64,000 nucleotides of DNA from Actinomadura barringtoniae. GTDB lineage: Bacteria; Actinomycetota; Actinomycetes; Streptosporangiales; Streptosporangiaceae. Shown here one piece after another: positions 33,264 through 42,163 of this stretch. The stretch covers positions 124,001 through 188,000 of the forward strand of contig NZ_JAGEOJ010000002.1 in assembly GCF_017573505.1 (NCBI RefSeq), written 5' to 3'. The first letter of the stretch is position 1. Each line of letters opens with the position of its first letter. The notes under the pieces are model-generated. The model ran no database searches, had not been told where the DNA came from, and saw nothing but the letters and a program-made list of their open reading frames with translations. Position numbers and translations under genes: made by a program.

Positions 33264-34802
33264 ATGCTCAACCTGGCGACCGTGCTGGAGGACAGCGCGC
33301 GCGAGGCACCGGACCAGGCGGCACTCGTTCTCGGCGAGACCCGCTACCCGTACTCGTTGGTGAACGCGGTGGCCTGCCAGGTCGCCAACCTGCTGGTCTC
33401 GCGCGGCATCGGCAAGGGCGACAAGGTGGCGCTGGCGTGCCCGAACGTGCCGTACTTCCCGTTCGTGTACTACGGCATCCTCAAGGCCGGTGCGACGGTC
33501 GTCCCGCTGAACGTCCTCTTCCAGCCGCGCGAGATCACCTACCACCTCGACGACAGCGACGCCAAGGCGCTGTTCTGCTTCGAGGGCACCCCTCAGCTGC
33601 CGCTGGGCGAACGCGGCAAGGCGGGTTTCGCCGAGGCCGCCACCGAGCACTTCATCGTGCTTCCCGCGACGCCGGGAGCGCTGGAGTCGGAGTACGGCGA
33701 GACCCTGTGGGCCGCGCTCGATGGCATGTCCCCGGAGTTCTCGACCGTTCAGACGTCGGGCGACGACACGGCCGTCATCCTCTACACCAGCGGAACGACC
33801 GGCCAGCCCAAGGGCGCCGAGCTGACCCACCAGAACATGCTGCTCAACGCCATCATCTCCGACGAGATCTTCCCGCGCTCTGAGGCTTCGGAGCGGGACA
33901 CCTACCTGGTCACGCTCCCGCTCTTCCACTCGTTCGGGCAGACCACGCTGCTGAACGGGGGGTTCCGCCGCAGGGCGACCCTCGTCCTGCTCCCCCGCTT
34001 CGATCCCGCCGCGGCGCTGGAGCTCATGCGCCGCGAGAACGTCACGATCTTCGCGGGCGTCCCGACGATGTACTGGGCGATGCTGACCTTGCTCCACACC
34101 GACGGCGGCGAGGTCCCCACGTCCGTGCGGGGCGCGATCTCCGGAGGCTCGGCCGCGCCGGTCGAGCTGCTCAAGGACTTCCAGGCCACCTTCGGCCTGC
34201 CGATCAACGAGGGCTACGGCCTGTCGGAGACCTCACCGGTCGCCAGCTTCAACCAGCCCGGCCGCCCCGGCAAGGCCGGTTCGATCGGCTGGCCGGTCTG
34301 GGGCGTCGAGATGAAGCTCATCGACGACAAGTGGAACACCGTCGAGGGCGAGGGCCCCGGCGAGATCGCCATCCGCGGCCACAACGTCATGAAGGGCTAC
34401 TACAAGCGTCCCGAGGCCACCGACGAGACCATGCGCGACGGCTGGTTCCGCACCGGCGACCTGGCGACCCGCGACGGCGACGGCTACTACTTCATCGTCG
34501 ACCGCGCCAAGGACCTCATCATCCGCGGCGGCTTCAACGTCTACCCCCGCGAGATCGAGGACGGCCTCACCACCCACCCCGAGGTCTCCCTCGCCGCCGT
34601 CGTCGGCATCCCGCACCCCTCGCACGGCGAAGAGATCAAGGCGTACATCATCCGTACCCCGGGCGCCTCGGTCACCGAGGACGAGCTGCTCGCCTGGTGC
34701 AAGGAGACCTTCGCGGCCTACAAGTACCCCCGCTCCATCGAGTTCCGCGACACCCTCCCCATGACCGCCACCGGCAAGATCCTCAAACGCGAACTCCGCT
34801 AG
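33264..34802 (+). CDS. Fatty-acyl-CoA/AMP ligase (ANL superfamily)
   Basis: The start at 33264, with GGAGGAGG six bases upstream, gives 512 residues. The adenylation core motifs are all present: YTSGTTGQPKGAELTHQN (P-loop), GYGLSETSP (A5), GWFRTGDLATRDGDGY (A7) and FIVDRAKDLIIRGGFNVYPREIE (A8). The catalytic Lys is in TGKILKRELR at the C-terminus. It activates a carboxylic acid, probably medium to long chain, as acyl-AMP and then CoA thioester. It is divergent from the SARP of the PUFA-like cluster and could prime or recycle its product, but it could equally serve general fatty-acid metabolism. Confidence 0.88.
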   Translation: MLNLATVLEDSAREAPDQAALVLGETRYPYSLVNAVACQVANLLVSRGIGKGDKVALACPNVPYFPFVYYGILKAGATVVPLNVLFQPREITYHLDDSDAKALFCFEGTPQLPLGERGKAGFAEAATEHFIVLPATPGALESEYGETLWAALDGMSPEFSTVQTSGDDTAVILYTSGTTGQPKGAELTHQNMLLNAIISDEIFPRSEASERDTYLVTLPLFHSFGQTTLLNGGFRRRATLVLLPRFDPAAALELMRRENVTIFAGVPTMYWAMLTLLHTDGGEVPTSVRGAISGGSAAPVELLKDFQATFGLPINEGYGLSETSPVASFNQPGRPGKAGSIGWPVWGVEMKLIDDKWNTVEGEGPGEIAIRGHNVMKGYYKRPEATDETMRDGWFRTGDLATRDGDGYYFIVDRAKDLIIRGGFNVYPREIEDGLTTHPEVSLAAVVGIPHPSHGEEIKAYIIRTPGASVTEDELLAWCKETFAAYKYPRSIEFRDTLPMTATGKILKRELR

Positions 34803-34839
34803 CCCTCCACTCGGGAGCAGTCCGCCCCGACCGCCCGCG

Positions 34840-36663
34840 CTAGGTGTCGAAGAGGTTGGGGAGGCCGGTGCGGAAGCGTTGTGCGTCCAGTTTCTTGAGG
34901 CCGTCCAGCTCCGGTGGCTGGTAGAGCTTCCACAGGTCGGCGGGCTTGGCCGGGGAGTCCGCGGCGTCCAGGAGGGCGTTGGCGGCGGCGCGGCCGGACT
35001 CGTTCGCGCCCTCCATGGTCGCCAGGTCCATGTTGGTCTGGACGTAGTCGCCCGCCATGAAGAGGTTGGGGATCCTCGTGCGCGAGCGCGGACGCTTCGC
35101 CCAGCTGCCGACGGTGTTGACCATGAGGGGCTCGTCGTTGGTGTTGCGGCGGGTGGCGGCGTTCCAGGCGATCGCCGGGTCGAGGAACCAGGAGTGCAGG
35201 AGGCCGTCGGGCAGGACGGAACGGCCCGTGTCCTCCAGGTGATCCTTCATCTGCGCCCAGCATTCCTTGGCCACCTCTGCCGGGCTGCACTCCTTGGCGG
35301 GGCGGCCGGTGACGATTCCCGGGGTGTCCCAGTCGGAGATGTCCAGGGACAGGCAGTCGGTGACCTGGCCGTCGCCGTAGTCGCGGGGGAAGTCGCGGTT
35401 CCAGAGGCGGCTCTGCAGAACGGCGGTGAGCTGCCAGGGAGAGTCCATGAAGTTGACCTCCTGGTCGATCCCGTGCGGGCTCTTGCGCAGGAAGAACTGC
35501 AGGCCGTTCATCCACTCGGTGTGCAGGTCGTTCATGCCGGCCAGGGAAGGGTCCAGGGCCAGGATCGCGGGAGACAGCAGGGCACGGGCGCGTTCGACCG
35601 GCATCGCGCAGACGAACCAGTCGGCCTCGGCCGTGCGTCGCTTGCCCTGAGCGTCGATGAGGTGCGCGGAACGGATTCGGCCGGAGGCGACGTCCAGGGC
35701 TTCGACCGTCTGGCCTACTTCGAAGCGGACACCTCGGCTGCGCAGATAGGTCACCCAGGGGTCGATCCACGCCTCGTTGGTGGGCGCGTTCAGCATCCGC
35801 GCCAGGCCGCCGTCCGCGCCCAGGCCGAGGCCGGACAGGAGGAACGCCTGGCCCATCGCGCCGACGGTACGCGTGCTGGCGACCTCTTCCTTCACTGCGA
35901 CCAGGCCTCGGGTGAGAAAGCGCGCCACGATCGCGCGGTAGTCCTTGGACTTGCCCTCGGCCTTGACGTAGTCCCACCACGGCAGGCGCTCCCACTGGCC
36001 GAGGCGGCGTTCGTCGCTGCTGGTGAGGTAGACGATGAAGCGGTTGACGAAGAGGGACAGCTCGGAGGCGGGGATCGCGGCGACCTGTTCGGTGAGCCCG
36101 GTGAGGGTCTCCTTGAGGACGTCGAGGTCGAGCCCCGTACCGCCGGGCCTGGTCAACTCGGGAACGATGATGTCCGAGCGTCCGGCGTTGCGGGAGATCC
36201 GGGTGGACGTCAGGTCGATCATGTTGTCGTGTACGCCGTTGGCGTTCCCGGGCACCGGGATGCGGCGCATCGTGTCGGGGACGTTGCGGTAGAAGCCCGG
36301 GAAGAAGCGGAACCCGTGCTCGCCCTGGAGGTCGCGCCTGCCCTGCTTGCCCGTGCCGGGGACGGGGATGCTGCGGGCCTTGCCGCCGAGGGCCTTGCGT
36401 TCGAAGACCGTGACGTTGAAGCCGCGTTCGATGAGCTCGTGCGCGGCGGCCAGTCCCGACATGCCGCCGCCCAGGACGACGACCGTCTTCTTACCGGCCG
36501 ACTTCGTGCCGGCCGCCGCGGCGCGTGCGGGTTGGAGGGGAAGGAGCGTGACCGCCCCTGCGGCGGCCGTGCCGTAGAGCACCTGGCGGCGGGACATGCC
36601 GGGGCGCGGGTGACCGTTGATGGGCTGCTCGTTGGAGGGCTTGTCGTCGTCTGAACGGGACAT
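34840..36663 (-). CDS. Tat-exported FAD amine-oxidase/phytoene-desaturase-like enzyme
   Basis: This 607-residue protein starts at 36663; the longer frame is a shadow. Residues 20-50 are a twin-arginine signal (MSRRQVLYGTAAAGAVTLLP). The FAD dinucleotide motif is VVVLGGGMSGLAAAHEL near 61, followed by RGFNVTVFERKALGGKARS, the pattern of phytoene desaturases, amine oxidases and hydroxysqualene dehydroxylases. The C-terminal FAD motif is IPNLFMAGDYVQTNMDLATMEGA. It acts on a lipophilic or isoprenoid substrate at the outer face of the membrane, by inference. It follows the CrtC/AttH-like gene by 11 bases and shares its TetR-controlled promoter. Confidence 0.82.
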   Translation of the reverse strand: MSRSDDDKPSNEQPINGHPRPGMSRRQVLYGTAAAGAVTLLPLQPARAAAAGTKSAGKKTVVVLGGGMSGLAAAHELIERGFNVTVFERKALGGKARSIPVPGTGKQGRRDLQGEHGFRFFPGFYRNVPDTMRRIPVPGNANGVHDNMIDLTSTRISRNAGRSDIIVPELTRPGGTGLDLDVLKETLTGLTEQVAAIPASELSLFVNRFIVYLTSSDERRLGQWERLPWWDYVKAEGKSKDYRAIVARFLTRGLVAVKEEVASTRTVGAMGQAFLLSGLGLGADGGLARMLNAPTNEAWIDPWVTYLRSRGVRFEVGQTVEALDVASGRIRSAHLIDAQGKRRTAEADWFVCAMPVERARALLSPAILALDPSLAGMNDLHTEWMNGLQFFLRKSPHGIDQEVNFMDSPWQLTAVLQSRLWNRDFPRDYGDGQVTDCLSLDISDWDTPGIVTGRPAKECSPAEVAKECWAQMKDHLEDTGRSVLPDGLLHSWFLDPAIAWNAATRRNTNDEPLMVNTVGSWAKRPRSRTRIPNLFMAGDYVQTNMDLATMEGANESGRAAANALLDAADSPAKPADLWKLYQPPELDGLKKLDAQRFRTGLPNLFDT

Positions 36664-36674
36664 CGGCGCCGTCC

Positions 36675-37790
36675 TTAGGAGTGCGGCAGGCGGGGTGGGA
36701 GCGTGCGGATGTGCTCGATCAGGCCGAGCGAGCCGGGGACGGTGCGGCCGAGCGATTCGGGCAGGGCGAGCAGGCCGGTGTCCAGGATGAACGGGTCCAC
36801 GACGGTGAAGGTCTTGTCGAGCCCCGGCCTCTTGCCCTTCAGGCCTTGCGGCGTGGCCAGCAGCGAGGACGGGCAGGTCAGCCTGGTGGTGTTCGGATAG
36901 GAGAAGAGCCCGGAGACCTTCCAGTCGGAGAGCTTGACGGTGCTCATGCATCCGTACGTCTCGCGCTTGGTCACCCGGCCGACCACGCCCTGCCAGGTGC
37001 CGTCGCCCTTGACCACGCCGCCGAGCAGTGTCGCGGTGCCGTCGGGCTCGTGGGAGACGCCCCACTCCCAGCCGGAGTACCGCTGGTCGATGACGCTGAA
37101 CTTGCCCCAGTTGTGGTCGTGGTAGCCGCGCCAGCCGTTCACGTTCAGCGGGGCGGACGAGCCGGGCGGCTGCACCCAGCCCGTCACGCGGCTCGTACCG
37201 ACGGGCGCGCTCCAGTACATCGTCTGGTCGCCGTCGTAGCGGATCGGCCCGCCCGTGACGCCGGGCAGCGCGTGGTCGAACCAGATGTCGGCCTTGGCGA
37301 AGAGCCCGTGCCAGGTGAGGTGGTAGGCGCCGCGGGCCTTGTCGTACACCAGGCTGCCCGCGCTGCTGGTGACCGTCGGGCCGGCGGACGCCTTCACCTC
37401 GGCGACCGGCTCCGGCAGAACGAGCTTCTGGCCCTTCTCCGGGTACCAGAAGATGACGCCGGTGGGGACGGGCGCGGTGAAGAGCATCGCGATGAACGTG
37501 CGGTGGGTGGCCGGGTCCATGACGTGCGAGTACCACCATTCGGTGGTGGAGCCGGGGTGCGGGCCGTCGTCGGAGGGCTCGGCGAGCTTGCCGGGCACCG
37601 GGGTGAGATCGGACCGCTTGACGTCGGTGTGCGGAATCCCGGACCCGGGATCGTCGCGTACGGCCGAGACCTGAGCACCCGCGCGTGAGGTGGTGGCGGA
37701 GGTCCGAGCCTCTGCACGCGGGGTGGTGGCGGAGGCCAGCGCCGCGACCACCAGGGTCAGCACGGCGATGGCCTTGCGATGACGGACCAC
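36675..37790 (-). CDS. Secreted CrtC/AttH-like double lipocalin protein
   Basis: GTG at 37790 with GGAGG six bases upstream gives 371 residues and puts a signal peptide at the front (AIAVLTLVVAALASATTPRA); the longer frame is not plausible. The mature protein has the CrtC/AttH pattern: STTEWWYSHVMDPATHRTF, GPIRYDGDQTMYWSAP, then a second half with GYHDHNWGKF and GWEWGVSHEPDGTATLLGGV. CrtC-type proteins hydrate carotenoid double bonds; AttH-like proteins are lipocalin-fold. It is coupled to a desaturase-like flavoenzyme, so an exported two-step modification of an isoprenoid or steroid-like lipid is a reasonable guess. Confidence 0.75.
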   Translation of the reverse strand: MVRHRKAIAVLTLVVAALASATTPRAEARTSATTSRAGAQVSAVRDDPGSGIPHTDVKRSDLTPVPGKLAEPSDDGPHPGSTTEWWYSHVMDPATHRTFIAMLFTAPVPTGVIFWYPEKGQKLVLPEPVAEVKASAGPTVTSSAGSLVYDKARGAYHLTWHGLFAKADIWFDHALPGVTGGPIRYDGDQTMYWSAPVGTSRVTGWVQPPGSSAPLNVNGWRGYHDHNWGKFSVIDQRYSGWEWGVSHEPDGTATLLGGVVKGDGTWQGVVGRVTKRETYGCMSTVKLSDWKVSGLFSYPNTTRLTCPSSLLATPQGLKGKRPGLDKTFTVVDPFILDTGLLALPESLGRTVPGSLGLIEHIRTLPPRLPHS

Positions 37791-37874
37791 GTTGAGCCTC
37801 CTAGGCCGAGCCCCCGTGACGTCCTGTGCTTGTCGATGAGCAGTGGACCGAGTGTGATTCGGTTGTTGGCGATA

Positions 37875-37899
37875 TGTCAACAGAGTGTCGACACTCTGT
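37875..37899. promoter_or_regulatory. Perfect 20-base TetR operator overlapping a consensus -35
   Basis: ACAGAGTGTCGACACTCTGT (37880-37899) is a perfect palindrome in the divergent region. On the minus strand a consensus -35 TTGACA (37880-37875) touches it and drives the CrtC-like gene. On the plus strand the palindrome covers the -35 position of the TetR gene, whose -10 is TACCCT (37921-37926). A bound TetR would silence both genes. Confidence 0.7.
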
Positions 37900-37932
37900 C
37901 CGATCAAGGCCCCGGCGGGGTACCCTGCGGCC

Positions 37933-38595
37933 ATGCCATCCACCACGACGCAGGCGCGCAGGAAGGTCCGGGAGCGGCGCGAGGACGTCCGGCGCCGCGT
38001 GCTGCGGACGGCCACGGAGATGATGGCCGACGGGACGCCGTACACCGAGCTGCCCATCCAGCGCATCGCCGAGCGCGCGGAGGTCGCGCGCTCGACCTTC
38101 TACCTGCACTTCCCGGACAAGAGCCACCTGCTCATCGCGCTGGCGGAGGAGGCGGTCGACGCGCTCTTCGCGGAGGCCGTCATCTGGTGGCGCGCCGACC
38201 ACACCGGCGGCGAGGAGGGCGTCGCGCACGCCATGCGGCAGATGCTCGCCGCCTATCGCGAGCATCGCCGCGTCCTGAACGCACTGGGAGAGGTGGGCGG
38301 CTACGACCCGGACGTCGCGGCGTTCTGGCGCGGCCGGATGCGCGGCTTCTCCGACGTCGTTCAGGAACGGCTCAACGCCGAACAGCGCACGGGCACGGTC
38401 GAGGCCGCCATGGACACGGCCTCGACCGCGCAGGTCCTGATCTGGATGGTGGAACGCACCATCTCGGCGCACTGCCGCCACGACGAAGGCTCGCGAGACG
38501 AGCAGATCGCGCGCACCCTGGCCCATTCGATCTGGCTGACCGTCTACGGCACGTCACCCGAGGCGCCCGTCCACCGCCACCGCCCCCGCGCCTGA
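37933..38595 (+). CDS. TetR-family regulator
   Basis: ATG at 37933 gives 220 residues; a GTG at 37885 lies inside the palindromic operator and is rejected. The HTH is IQRIAERAEVARSTFYLHFP followed by DKSHLLIALAEEAV (about 30-75). The C-terminal domain (WRADHTGGEEGVAHAMRQML and onward) is a helical ligand pocket. The -10 TACCCT is only seven bases from the ATG, so the message is probably leaderless. It is divergent from the CrtC-like/FAD pair and is their likely repressor. Confidence 0.85.
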   Translation: MPSTTTQARRKVRERREDVRRRVLRTATEMMADGTPYTELPIQRIAERAEVARSTFYLHFPDKSHLLIALAEEAVDALFAEAVIWWRADHTGGEEGVAHAMRQMLAAYREHRRVLNALGEVGGYDPDVAAFWRGRMRGFSDVVQERLNAEQRTGTVEAAMDTASTAQVLIWMVERTISAHCRHDEGSRDEQIARTLAHSIWLTVYGTSPEAPVHRHRPRA

Positions 38596-38611
38596 TCGCG
38601 GGCGGCGGGCG

Positions 38612-40105
38612 TCAGGCTCCGCAGCGGCCGGACGCGGGGAGCCTGCCGGTGATGAGGTAGTCGCTCTCCACCTGGCGCGCGCAGGCGGAGTTGAAGTACG
38701 CGGTGTGGCCGATGACGTCGGCGACGAGCAGTCCACTGCCCTTGATCTCGCGGTGCAGGCCCTGTGCCCAGACCAGCGGGGTGGACGGGTCGTCCTTGGT
38801 GCTGGCCACCAGGATCGGCGGCGTGCCTTCGATCTTCTGCGGGCCCCACGGATCGGTCGGGGGAACGGGCCAGTCCGCGCACAACAGCGTCATCAGCCAC
38901 GCTTCAGAGGCCCCGCCGGTGTGCGGGGACAGTGCGCGGACCTTCTTCAGCCGGTCGGCGATGTCACCGTAGCCGTGCAGCTGGGGCGGGAAGTCCTGGC
39001 AGCCCACCGCGGCGTAGGCGTCCTGAGGCTGTCCGACGGAGGAGTTGTCGGCCAGCAGTGACGCGTCGCCGGCCTGCGCCTGGGCGAGCGCCTTGCCCAG
39101 CTCCGGCCAGGTGGAGGGCAGCAGGGAGCTGGTCGGACCGAACAGCAGCAGGTTGGGCAGGACCATCCGGATCGCGTCCGCGTTCACCGTCGTCGGGCCG
39201 CCCGCAGCGTGCGGAGCCGGGATCGGCGTACGCGCGGCCCGGGCCAGCAGCTTGTCCCAGACTTCGGTCACGTTCTTGCCGTGCAGGGCGCACGACGTCG
39301 ACGCGCCGCACCACCGGGCGAACTCGCCGAACACCTTCGACAGCGCGGAGGCCTCCTGGTTCAGGAACGTGCGCGGCCCGACCGCGTGGTCCATCGCCCC
39401 GTCGAGCACCATCGTGCGGACACGGCGCGGATACAGCCGGGCGTAGGTCTGCCCCAGGAACGTCCCGTACGACACGCCCAGGAAACTGATCTGCCGTTCC
39501 CCGAGCGCGGTGCGGATCGCCTCCATGTCACGCGCCGCACTCACGGTGTCGACGTTGGCGATCAGACCGGCCTGGGATCCCTTGACGCACGAAGCGCCGT
39601 ACGTCGCGCTCTGCCGCTTGATCGCCGCGAACTCCGCCTTGGAACGGGGAAACACCGGGACCTGGGGAGACAGAGCCGCGCCCGAGCACTTCACGGCGGT
39701 GCTGTCTCCCACGCCGCGCGGGTCGAAGCCGATGATGTCGAACCGCTGCTGTACGGCGGCGGGCATCAGTTCCCGCCCCCTGAGAGCGATCACCGCGGCA
39801 CCCGCGCCGCCCGGCCCACCCGGGTTGAACAGCATCGACCCGATGCGGTGCCCGCCGTCCAGAGCGCGCAGCCGCGACAGGCGCAGCGAGATCTTCGGCC
39901 CCTTCGGATCGGCCCAGGACAACGGCACCTGAATGTCCGCGCACTCGGCCGGGCTCGTCTGTCCCTCGTAAGAGCACGGGCCCCACGTGACCGGGCCCGT
40001 CTCCCAGACCGCTGACGGCACCGCCGCCGCGGCGTTCCCTCCGAGGAGGCTCGCAGCAACGGCGAGCCCGGCGATCCCACACGCGACCCAACGCGATCTC
40101 AGCAT
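38612..40105 (-). CDS. Secreted S33-type peptidase (tripeptidyl aminopeptidase-like)
   Basis: This 497-residue protein has a signal peptide ending NAAAA (about 1-28). The alpha/beta-hydrolase core has oxyanion region LFNPGGPGGAG (about 92-102), nucleophile Ser212 in LGVSYGTFLG, and a C-terminal TAP-like domain with Asp in VASTKDDPSTP and His in VIGHTAYF. This is the layout of streptomycete-type secreted tripeptidyl/prolyl aminopeptidases (family S33). Cys pairs (CSYEGQTSPAEC) fit disulfides outside the cell. It converges with the TetR gene; no operon partners. Confidence 0.9.
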   Translation of the reverse strand: MLRSRWVACGIAGLAVAASLLGGNAAAAVPSAVWETGPVTWGPCSYEGQTSPAECADIQVPLSWADPKGPKISLRLSRLRALDGGHRIGSMLFNPGGPGGAGAAVIALRGRELMPAAVQQRFDIIGFDPRGVGDSTAVKCSGAALSPQVPVFPRSKAEFAAIKRQSATYGASCVKGSQAGLIANVDTVSAARDMEAIRTALGERQISFLGVSYGTFLGQTYARLYPRRVRTMVLDGAMDHAVGPRTFLNQEASALSKVFGEFARWCGASTSCALHGKNVTEVWDKLLARAARTPIPAPHAAGGPTTVNADAIRMVLPNLLLFGPTSSLLPSTWPELGKALAQAQAGDASLLADNSSVGQPQDAYAAVGCQDFPPQLHGYGDIADRLKKVRALSPHTGGASEAWLMTLLCADWPVPPTDPWGPQKIEGTPPILVASTKDDPSTPLVWAQGLHREIKGSGLLVADVIGHTAYFNSACARQVESDYLITGRLPASGRCGA

Positions 40106-40414
40106 GCACCGACGCTATCCAGCCCGCCCCGCTTGATCATCACTCCACGGTCGTATCGCCGCTCATCCGATCAGATGACGCCGCGCGGGCGGCGTCTCCC
40201 CGGACGCCCGGCCCGCCATTCGCAATCGCCCCAAAATGAATCCGCAACACAATCGGACGCTAGTTCCGTGCAGGTCAGGACAGGAGTACGTTCACCTGAT
40301 AAGGAAGATCACAAGCGGAGAAAGGGCGGCTGCGACACCCAACAGACCTCGTTCCACGCCTCGCCGAACAATTGGCCCGCTACGGGCTCCGTTCGGCCAG
40401 GAAGGAGACGGATC
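40106..40414. other. Divergent intergenic region with GC hairpin
   Basis: About 309 bases between the S33 peptidase gene and the small membrane protein gene. A stem of eight perfect pairs (GACGCCGC/GCGGCGTC, 40177-40196, loop GCGG) is the only clear structure. Open frames through the region have poor codon usage. It presumably contains both promoters. Confidence 0.45.
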
Positions 40415-40606
40415 ATGGAAAACAAGATCCGATGGCTGATCGGAGCGATCATCCTCCTCGTCAGCCTGCTGGTGGGCATCTGCGGAGGCGTCATCTATTG
40501 GGTGACATCCCACTCCATCCCCAATGCGATCACGACCGGAGCCGGCGTGTTCGCCGCGACGGCGCTCTTCATCGCGGGCTTCATCTCCTACGTGAAGCAA
40601 CTCTGA
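40415..40606 (+). CDS. Small two-helix membrane protein
   Basis: ATG at 40415 follows AAGGAG at good distance and gives 63 residues. It has two hydrophobic helices (about 6-30: WLIGAIILLVSLLVGICGG; about 40-58: GVFAATALFIAGFISYV) with a charged N-terminus (MENKIR) and C-terminal VKQL. The layout resembles small integral membrane proteins of unknown function in actinomycetes. The strong ribosome-binding site and hydrophobic pattern support a real gene. Function unknown. Confidence 0.6.
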   Translation: MENKIRWLIGAIILLVSLLVGICGGVIYWVTSHSIPNAITTGAGVFAATALFIAGFISYVKQL

Positions 40607-40704
40607 CGGCGGGAGGCACGGCTCGGCCGGGGCCAAATTGGTCCTTCACCAGACCCCGAGATCGGACCTCAGGGTGTGTACCGATTCCTGTCAGGCTGAG
40701 TGGC

Positions 40705-42072
40705 ATGACGACGACAACGACAGCGACTGCGACCCGCTTCGCCGGCCAGGTCCTCACGCCCGGTGACGCCGACTACGACGCCGCCCGTACCGTCTGGAAC
40801 GCCATGATCGACCGGCGTCCACGCATGATCGTCCGCGCGGCGGGCGTCGCCGACGTGGTCGCCGCCGTACGGCTGGCCCGGGACCTGGACCTGGAGATCG
40901 GCGTCCGCTGCGGCGGCCACAACGCCGCAGGCTTCGCCGTGCCCGACGGCGGGCTCATGATCGACCTGACGCCCATGGGCGGCGTCCGGATCGACCCGGC
41001 CCGCCGCCGGGCCCGGGTGCAGGGCGGGGCACTGCTCGGCGCACTGGACCGGGCCGCCCAGGCGTACGGCCTGGCCACCACCGCCGGCAACGTCTCGCAC
41101 ACCGGCGTCGGCGGGCTCACGCTCGGCGGCGGCATGGGCTGGCTGGCCCGCCAGTACGGCCTGGCCTGTGACAACGTCGTCTCGTACACGGTGGTCACCG
41201 CCGAGGGAGACATCGTCACCGCGAGCCGTACCGAGAACCCCGACCTGTTCTGGGGCCTGCGCGGCGGTGGCGGCAACTTCGGCATCGTGACCGAGTTCGA
41301 GTTCCAGCTGCACCGCACCGGCACGCGAACGCTGGTCGCCGAGTTCGACTTCCGCGCCGAGGACGCCGTCCCGGTCATGGAGGGCTGGCGCGACCTGAAC
41401 GCCGTCGCGCCCCGGCAGGCGACGTTCACCGCCGAAGTCGGCAGCGGTCCCACCGGCCCGATCGCCACACTCGGGTTCGTGTACGTCGGCGACCCGGAGC
41501 AGGGCCGCCGGCTGCTTCCGGCGATGCGCGCCCTCGGGCGTCCCCTCGCGTCGCGCGTCACCACGCCGTCCTATCTCGACCTTCAGCAGCGCAACGACTC
41601 CACCGGCGGCCACGCCTACCGCCGCTACTCCAACGGCCACTACCTGCGGCGCTTCCCGACCGTGGCGATCGAGGCGTTCCTGCTGCGCGGCGGCACCGAC
41701 CTGAGCTCGGACCCGTACCTGCCGAGCGTGGACCTGCAGGCGCACGGCGGCGCGATCGCCGACGTCCCCGAGGCGGACGCGGCGTTCAGCCACCGCGGCA
41801 CGATGTTCGAGTTCGGCGCCGGCTCCCGCTGGACCGACCCGGCCGAGGACGACGCCAGGATGAGCGCCGCCCGCACCGCCGGTGCCTCGCTGGAGCCCTA
41901 CGCGAGCGGGGTGTACGTCAACTCGCTGACCGCCGACGAACTGGCCGACGGACGGCGCGGCGTACGGCGCGCCTACTCGGCCGCGAAGCTGGCCCGGCTG
42001 ACCGCGCTGAAGACCGCGTACGACCCGGCCAACGTGTTCCACCTGAACCAGAACATCCGCCCGGCACGCTGA
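40705..42072 (+). CDS. FAD-linked oxidase, BBE (berberine-bridge-like) family
   Basis: This 455-residue protein has a PCMH-type FAD-binding domain: VRCGGHNAAGF with His72 as the covalent FAD link, GVGGLTLGGGMGWLARQYGL, and LFWGLRGGGGNFGIVTEFEF. The C-terminal BBE motif is YDPANVFHLNQNIRP. The second covalent Cys of bicovalent members is not seen. Such enzymes oxidise sugars, alkaloids or polyketides; the substrate is open. There is no signal peptide. It stands alone about 100 bases after the small membrane gene. Confidence 0.88.
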   Translation: MTTTTTATATRFAGQVLTPGDADYDAARTVWNAMIDRRPRMIVRAAGVADVVAAVRLARDLDLEIGVRCGGHNAAGFAVPDGGLMIDLTPMGGVRIDPARRRARVQGGALLGALDRAAQAYGLATTAGNVSHTGVGGLTLGGGMGWLARQYGLACDNVVSYTVVTAEGDIVTASRTENPDLFWGLRGGGGNFGIVTEFEFQLHRTGTRTLVAEFDFRAEDAVPVMEGWRDLNAVAPRQATFTAEVGSGPTGPIATLGFVYVGDPEQGRRLLPAMRALGRPLASRVTTPSYLDLQQRNDSTGGHAYRRYSNGHYLRRFPTVAIEAFLLRGGTDLSSDPYLPSVDLQAHGGAIADVPEADAAFSHRGTMFEFGAGSRWTDPAEDDARMSAARTAGASLEPYASGVYVNSLTADELADGRRGVRRAYSAAKLARLTALKTAYDPANVFHLNQNIRPAR

Positions 42073-42163
42073 CGCGCATGCGCACTGCGAGTGACCCGCA
42101 TGCGCCGCCGCGCCGGATCAGGACCCCACGGAATCAGGCCACGCGGGATCAGGCCACGCGGGA

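Noticed and set aside
37885..37932. GTG start for the TetR gene inside the palindrome
   Set aside because: It would place coding sequence over the operator and upstream of the likely -10; the ATG at 37933 fits better.
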